From the NCBI GenBank assembly GCA_002684895.1, contig NYVZ01000004.1, positions 124,187 to 133,410 of the forward strand: a stretch of 9,224 nt of DNA. Direction: 5' to 3'. Below the pieces are notes generated by a model. It was not told the origin of the DNA, made no database searches, and saw nothing but the letters and a program-made list of their open reading frames with translations. Shown in pieces: positions 5,673 to 9,224 of the stretch. This DNA comes from Pelagibacteraceae bacterium (lineage in GTDB: Bacteria; Pseudomonadota; Alphaproteobacteria; Pelagibacterales; Pelagibacteraceae). Position 1 is the first letter of the stretch; every line of letters begins with the position of its first letter. The translations under genes were made by a program, and so were the position numbers.

Positions 5673-6446
5673 TTAACGTATTGTTGTTTTAACCTTACCA
5701 ATTGATTTTATCTGACCTTCAAAAGTACCCTTTTGTTGTATAGGAACAACTCCAACAGTAGAACCTGTAAATACATAAAAATTTTTATTGATACTAACTT
5801 TGTCTTTTTTAGCCTTATTAACTAACCATACACATGATTTTATTGGAGAGTCATAAACTACTTTTGTATTGCCTTCTACTGTTTGTCCACTTTTTTTATT
5901 ATGAAGTTTAGTAGCCAGATTATTAAATTTTAAATTTTTAAATTTCTTTTTTTTGCCTATAATAAATTTAACATTACATCCAAAATCTGCTGTCAAATCA
6001 CCGAGGCATGTGACACCTTTTTTTCTCTGTCTGTAACCAACAAGCTCAATACACGGCCCCATACCATGAATATATTTTTTAATATTTTGAGTAGTTAACT
6101 TTGTTTTTGATTTAAAAATTTTTTTATCTAAGAAATAGAAAACTTCAAGCTCGATACCAAATGTATTTTTAGATAGATTAACTGCAGAATTTGTTTTTAT
6201 AAGATTTTTCTTAAAAATTGATGCATAAAAAGGTTCTTTTTCTTTCCATTTTTTAAGCATCGCTTTTCCAGTTGCTCCCGCTTTAAAACCAATTACTGGA
6301 CTTTTGATTAATTTTTCTGAGGCTATTCTTAGAAGATTTGCATTTTTTGTATTTTTACAAAATTTTTTTGGCAATGGAGCAATTAAAGTATTGGTATTAA
6401 ATGCTTTTGCTAATTTTTTAGATAAATTACTAATTTCTTTTTGCAT
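5673..6446 (-). CDS. 2-keto-4-pentenoate hydratase family protein (MhpD/HpaH-like)
   Basis: Member of the hydratase branch of the fumarylacetoacetate hydrolase superfamily, which adds water to 2-hydroxy-dienoate products of aromatic ring meta-cleavage; decarboxylases share the fold. At 257 residues it has the usual length. It shows PVIGFKAGATGKAM (family G-x-K-x-G-x-T), then the divalent-metal glutamates: E99 and E101 in IELEVFY and E134 in PCIELVGYR. The C-terminal FTGSTVGVVPIQQKGTF matches the family's LTGS-hairpin. The protein is unusually lysine-rich, with extra Lys runs near KKKKFKNLKF. It is the third gene of the string yajQ, 31-residue ORF, hydratase, 38 bp after the small ORF and with no Shine-Dalgarno. 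HpaH supplies the substrate of HpaI in the homoprotocatechuate pathway, so the nearby aldolase is a possible partner. The exact substrate is unknown. Confidence 0.85.
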   Translation of the reverse strand: MQKEISNLSKKLAKAFNTNTLIAPLPKKFCKNTKNANLLRIASEKLIKSPVIGFKAGATGKAMLKKWKEKEPFYASIFKKNLIKTNSAVNLSKNTFGIELEVFYFLDKKIFKSKTKLTTQNIKKYIHGMGPCIELVGYRQRKKGVTCLGDLTADFGCNVKFIIGKKKKFKNLKFNNLATKLHNKKSGQTVEGNTKVVYDSPIKSCVWLVNKAKKDKVSINKNFYVFTGSTVGVVPIQQKGTFEGQIKSIGKVKTTIR

Positions 6447-6484
6447 GTAGGGAAGTGTGTAATCTTGATTAGAGTTTAAATCAA

Positions 6485-6580
6485 TTATTTTTTTAACTTT
6501 GACTTATTCTTTTTACTTAATTTTGCTTTTTTATTAAATTTTCTATCTTTTCTAGATTTTCCTGAATAACGTTTTGTCAT
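6485..6580 (-). CDS. 31-residue highly basic small protein, unknown function
   Basis: A short ORF directly after yajQ: the last base of the yajQ TAA is the first base of this ATG (TAATG, shared base 6580), a classic coupling arrangement. The product begins MTKRYSGKSRKDRKF and continues with alternating Lys, Asn and Ser to KLKK. About half its residues are Lys or Arg, and only one is acidic. I do not recognise a family; its size and charge are like small ribosomal or nucleic-acid-binding peptides. In A-rich DNA, lysine-rich ORFs arise easily, so the coupling and the non-lysine start (TKRYSGKSRKDR) are the main support. Confidence 0.5.
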   Translation of the reverse strand: MTKRYSGKSRKDRKFNKKAKLSKKNKSKLKK

Positions 6581-7071
6581 TAATCTCTAAAATTAGTAAA
6601 ATCAACAGGCTGTCCAATATCAATTTTCTTTATGAGTTGCATGACTTCTTGTAGATCATCTCTCTTCTTTCCATCGGCTCGTAATTCATCTCCTTGAATT
6701 TTTAATTGAACTTTCACTTTTGTTTTTTTTATTTCAGCTATAATTTTTTTTGCTGTTTCCTGTGATATACCTTCTTTGATTTTAATTATCTGTCTTTTAG
6801 ACGATCCCGTTCCTTCCACGGCATTTTGAATATCAAAAACTCGAGGATCAATTTTTCTTTTTACTAGATGACCTTTGAGTAAATCGTTTACTTGTTTCAG
6901 CTTCAATTCATCTGGAGCAACAACGGTTATAGTATTATCCTTTTGATTAGCTTCAATAAGAACATGCAAACCCTTAAAATCGAATCTTGTAGAAATCTCA
7001 CGGTTACAATTTGAAATGGCATTTGTTAATTCTTGCTGATTTACTTTACTTGTGACATCAAATGAAGGCAT
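6580..7071 (-). CDS. yajQ: YajQ family nucleotide/cyclic-di-GMP-binding protein
   Basis: YajQ proteins are small cytoplasmic proteins that bind nucleic acid or nucleotides; a Xanthomonas homologue is a cyclic-di-GMP effector acting with a transcription factor. The product is 163 residues, the length of E. coli YajQ, and keeps the family landmarks: MPSFDVTSKV at the start, STRFDFKG, a central KIDPR/GSSKRQIIKIKEGI segment, KVKVQLKIQGDELRADGKKRDDLQ, and the terminal GQPVDFTNFRD. These form the two ferredoxin-like halves of the fold. It is first in a minus-strand string with a 31-residue basic ORF and the hydratase, and is divergent from glutathione reductase with 40 bp between start codons. No Shine-Dalgarno is seen. 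Family identity is very secure; the function in this organism is open. Confidence 0.95.
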   Translation of the reverse strand: MPSFDVTSKVNQQELTNAISNCNREISTRFDFKGLHVLIEANQKDNTITVVAPDELKLKQVNDLLKGHLVKRKIDPRVFDIQNAVEGTGSSKRQIIKIKEGISQETAKKIIAEIKKTKVKVQLKIQGDELRADGKKRDDLQEVMQLIKKIDIGQPVDFTNFRD

Positions 7072-7078
7072 ATAGACT

Positions 7079-7098
7079 TATAATATAGTATAATTATA
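7079..7098. promoter_or_regulatory. Candidate divergent promoter core between yajQ and gor
   Basis: The 40-bp spacer contains TATAAT at 7079-7084 and TATAATTATA at 7089-7098. The latter is a perfect 10-bp palindrome, so it offers a consensus -10 to both strands at once. Used rightwards it places transcription a few bases before the gor ATG at 7112; used leftwards, about 15 bases before the yajQ ATG at 7071. Clear -35 boxes are lacking on both sides, and such sequences occur by chance in AT-rich DNA. Confidence 0.4.
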
Positions 7099-7111
7099 AA
7101 AAAAATAAATT

Positions 7112-8458
7112 ATGAAAAAAAAATACGATTTTATTGTTATAGGCGCAGGATCTGGCGGAGTTAGATTTGCTAGATTGATGGCAAGTAATGGTAAAAAAAT
7201 TTGTATTATTGAAAATAATCGCGTTGGTGGAACATGTGTTATACGAGGTTGCGTGCCTAAAAAACTTTATGTTTATGCGTCAAGCTTTTTTGATCAGATG
7301 GCGGATGCAAAAGTTTTTGGATGGAATATCAGTGTGGCAAAACATAAGTGGAAGGATTTAGTTCAAAAAAAAAAATAAGGAAATTTTAAGATTAAACAAA
7401 ATTTATATTAAAAACTTAAAAAAGGCTGGCGTAGAAGTTATTCAGGATCACGCTACGTTTATTTCTTCAAATAGAATTTTATTAAAAAAAGTAAGAAAAT
7501 TATTCATGGAAAGCAAATAATAATAGCAACAGGTTCTAAACCAAACTATCCAAATATAACAGGATCAGAGCATGGAATAAGTTCAGACCAATTTTTCGAA
7601 TTAAAGAAGATACCCAAAAAGGTTTCAATAGTTGGAAGTGGTTATATTGCTTTAGAATTTGCATTTTTATTAAAAAATCTAAATTATGAAGTGAATTTGA
7701 TTTTTAGAAAAAAAACAATTTTAAATGAATTTGATACAGATATTGGAAGTAGAGTTTTGTATTATGCACAAAAAAAAGGAATAAAAATTTTCAGCAAAAC
7801 CTTTTTAAAAAAGATTATAAAAAAAAATGATAAAGTTATCGCACTAACAAATAAAGTGTCCATCAAATCTGATCTTTTAATTTATGCTATTGGTAGATCG
7901 CCAAATACTAAAAATTTAAATTTAACAAATACTAAAGTTAAGCTTGACGAAAATAATGCGGTCAAAGTTGACAGAAATTCGAGATCAAATGATAAAACTA
8001 TTTTTGCCATCGGCGATGTGACCAATCGAAAGAACCTTACACCAGTTGCGATTAGAGAAGCTATGATATTATTTGACTATTTAAGTAATAAAAAAAATAA
8101 TTTAAAGTTAGATTATAATAAAGTTGCTTCAGCAATATTTACTCAGCCAGAAGTCGGTTCAATTGGTTATGGGGAAAAAGATCTTAAAAAATTAAAAATT
8201 AAATATAAAGTTTTATCAACAGAATTTAGTCCACTTAAATATTCATTTTATAAAAGTCAAAAAGGAAAAGTTTTTATCAAAATTTTGTACTGTCCTAGAA
8301 CTGAAAAAGTTTTAGGAATTATTTATATTGGAGAATCTGCTGCAGAAATAATTCAGTCTTTAGCTATTTCATTTCAAAAAAACTTATATTTGAAAGATCT
8401 GAGCCAAACTATTCCTGTTCATCCAACATCATCAGAAGAGCTTGTAACTATTATTTAG
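7112..8458 (+). CDS. gor: Glutathione reductase, frame interrupted by two compensating 1-base indels
   Basis: FAD-dependent enzyme that reduces glutathione disulfide with NADPH in the cytoplasm. Read through the two breaks, it is about 448 residues, the normal length. It has the FAD motif GAGSGG (11-16), the redox disulfide Cys42/Cys47 in GGTCVIRGCVPKK, the ATGSKP turn, the second dinucleotide motif VGSGYIALEFA, YAIGRSPNTK, FAIGDVTNRKNLTPVA and the C-terminal HPTSSEELVTI with the catalytic His437/Glu442 pair. As written, the frame stops at a TAA at 7376-7378. Removing one A from the 11-A run at 7365-7375 and adding one to the 7-A run at 7484-7490 restores a complete enzyme; the frame is the same before and after. 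Of the two NADPH-phosphate arginines of E. coli (R198, R204), the first is kept (R199) and the second is Asn205. It is more likely a working gene with sequence errors than a decayed one. It overlaps the deacetylase gene tail to tail by 4 bp. Confidence 0.88.
7365..7375 (+). other. First gor frameshift site, run of 11 A
   Basis: The sequence GTTC followed by 11 A and TAAGG ends the upstream frame at TAA (7376-7378). With ten A the reading continues VQKKNKEILRLNKIYIKNL, as glutathione reductases do. The run is one base too long. A homopolymer length error or polymerase slippage is the obvious cause. Confidence 0.8.
7484..7490 (+). other. Second gor frameshift site, run of 7 A
   Basis: Here one A is missing. 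With eight A the reading passes from SSNRILLKK into SKKIIHGKQIIIATGSKP, keeping the conserved ATG motif. This reverses the shift at 7365-7375, so only about 115 bases lie out of frame. Confidence 0.75.
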
Positions 8459-9224
8459 TTATTTAGAACACTGTGACATGTTTCGTGTAAAATTGAGTGT
8501 AAATTTACCAATTGTTCAAAATTTTGATTGTACCCTCCACCAAGCACACCGCATAAAGGTATTTTTTTTTTAAAAAAATTATTTATTACTAAATTTTCCC
8601 TTTTTCTAATACCCTCTTCGCTGATATTTAACTTACCCAATCTATCTTGAAAATGTATATCAACTCCAGCTATATAAAAAACAAATTCAAAGTTTTGATT
8701 TTCAATTTTTTTAAATAAATGTTCGATGATATTGATATATTCTTCATCCTTTATTCCATCATCTAGTTCTACATCAATATTGCTTATCTGTTTTTGAGAA
8801 GGATAGTTTTTTTTTGAGTGAACGCTTACAGTAAAAATATCGTTATCATTTTCAAAAATTTTGGCAGTACCGTCCCCCTGGTGAACATCTAGATCTAAAA
8901 TTAAAATTTTTTTATATTGATATTTTTTTTTTAGATATTTTGCTGCAACTGCTACATCATTAAAAACACAATAGCCATTTCCTTGATTAGGAAATGCATG
9001 ATGTGAGCCTCCGGCAGTATTGCATGCCAGCTTATGTTTCACCGCTAGTTTTGATGCAAGCACTGTACCTCCGGTTGCAACAAATGACCTTCTTCTTACA
9101 CTTTTAACTAATGGAAAACCTAGTTTTCTTATCTCATCTTTATTTAATGACAAATTATTGATTTTATTTATGTATGCTTCTTCATGCACATCTAACAAAG
9201 TTGAAATAGATACTTCAGTTGGTT
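8455..9224 (-). CDS. Histone deacetylase family protein (class IV-like), N-terminus cut by window edge
   Basis: Zinc-dependent amidohydrolase of the arginase/deacetylase fold. Bacterial members remove acyl groups from lysines, polyamines or small amides. About 256 codons are visible and the frame is open to the right edge (it begins PTEVSISTLLDVHEEAY), so roughly 40-50 N-terminal residues are missing; the in-frame TTG at 9198 is not a start. The catalytic set is complete: the His-His pair in GGSHHAF, the zinc ligands Asp and His in DLDVHQGDGT, the third ligand Asp in AGVD, and the transition-state Tyr in LGGGYN. The pattern SVHSKKNYP and DRLGKL resembles class IV (HDAC11-like) enzymes rather than AcuC. 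Its TAA interlocks with the gor TAG. The substrate cannot be deduced; bacteria lack histones, so protein, polyamine or metabolite deacetylation is likely. Confidence 0.9.
   Translation of the reverse strand, partial: PTEVSISTLLDVHEEAYINKINNLSLNKDEIRKLGFPLVKSVRRRSFVATGGTVLASKLAVKHKLACNTAGGSHHAFPNQGNGYCVFNDVAVAAKYLKKKYQYKKILILDLDVHQGDGTAKIFENDNDIFTVSVHSKKNYPSQKQISNIDVELDDGIKDEEYINIIEHLFKKIENQNFEFVFYIAGVDIHFQDRLGKLNISEEGIRKRENLVINNFFKKKIPLCGVLGGGYNQNFEQLVNLHSILHETCHSVLNN

Noticed and set aside
7691..7693. GTG at 7691 as the start of a separate 255-residue gene
   Set aside because: The sequence before it encodes the conserved second dinucleotide motif of glutathione reductase in the same frame; it is the middle of gor.
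9196..9198. TTG as start codon of the deacetylase
   Set aside because: The frame stays open to the window edge, and deacetylases need about 40-50 more N-terminal residues; the gene is simply truncated.

Overview
The window is a very AT-rich, gene-dense piece of a bacterial chromosome. Several proteins look alphaproteobacterial: the glutathione reductase signature GGTCVIRGCVPKK, the two-helix membrane J-protein, and the RpoH-type promoter. The AT bias, lysine-rich proteins and near-absence of intergenic DNA suggest a genome-streamlined marine lineage of the SAR11/Pelagibacterales kind. That placement is inferred from style and was not tested by a search. I see no rRNA, tRNA, mobile element, CRISPR or phage gene.

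Layout. Bases 1-2550 (minus strand) hold ptrB (oligopeptidase B) followed by ibpA (Hsp20, cut by the left edge). Between them is an RpoH-like promoter and a short leader that folds into two hairpins resembling a ROSE RNA thermometer. Bases 2553-5671 (plus strand) form a tight gene string: a membrane J-domain protein, a 38-residue membrane peptide joined by ATGA overlaps on both sides, an AsmA-like membrane-anchored protein, an HpaI-type aldolase, and a protein with an extremely lysine-rich N-terminus. Bases 7071-5673 (minus strand) are yajQ, a 31-residue basic peptide overlapping it by one base, and a 2-keto-4-pentenoate hydratase family enzyme. Bases 7112-8458 (plus) are glutathione reductase, whose frame is broken by two opposite homopolymer indels. 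Bases 9224-8455 (minus) are a class IV-like histone deacetylase family enzyme, cut by the right edge.

How it fits together. The best regulatory story is ibpA: a heat-shock promoter whose -35 contains the ptrB stop codon, then two hairpins, then the only strong Shine-Dalgarno in the window, which pairs with a UUGCU motif. The aldolase and hydratase are family members that catalyse consecutive steps in meta-cleavage pathways, but here they sit on opposite strands either side of the lysine-rich gene, so a shared pathway is only a suggestion. Gene borders are extremely tight: start codons 2 bp apart at 2550/2553, stops 1 bp apart at 5671/5673, and stops interlocked at 8455-8458. The least explained parts are the lysine-rich protein and the two small ORFs.
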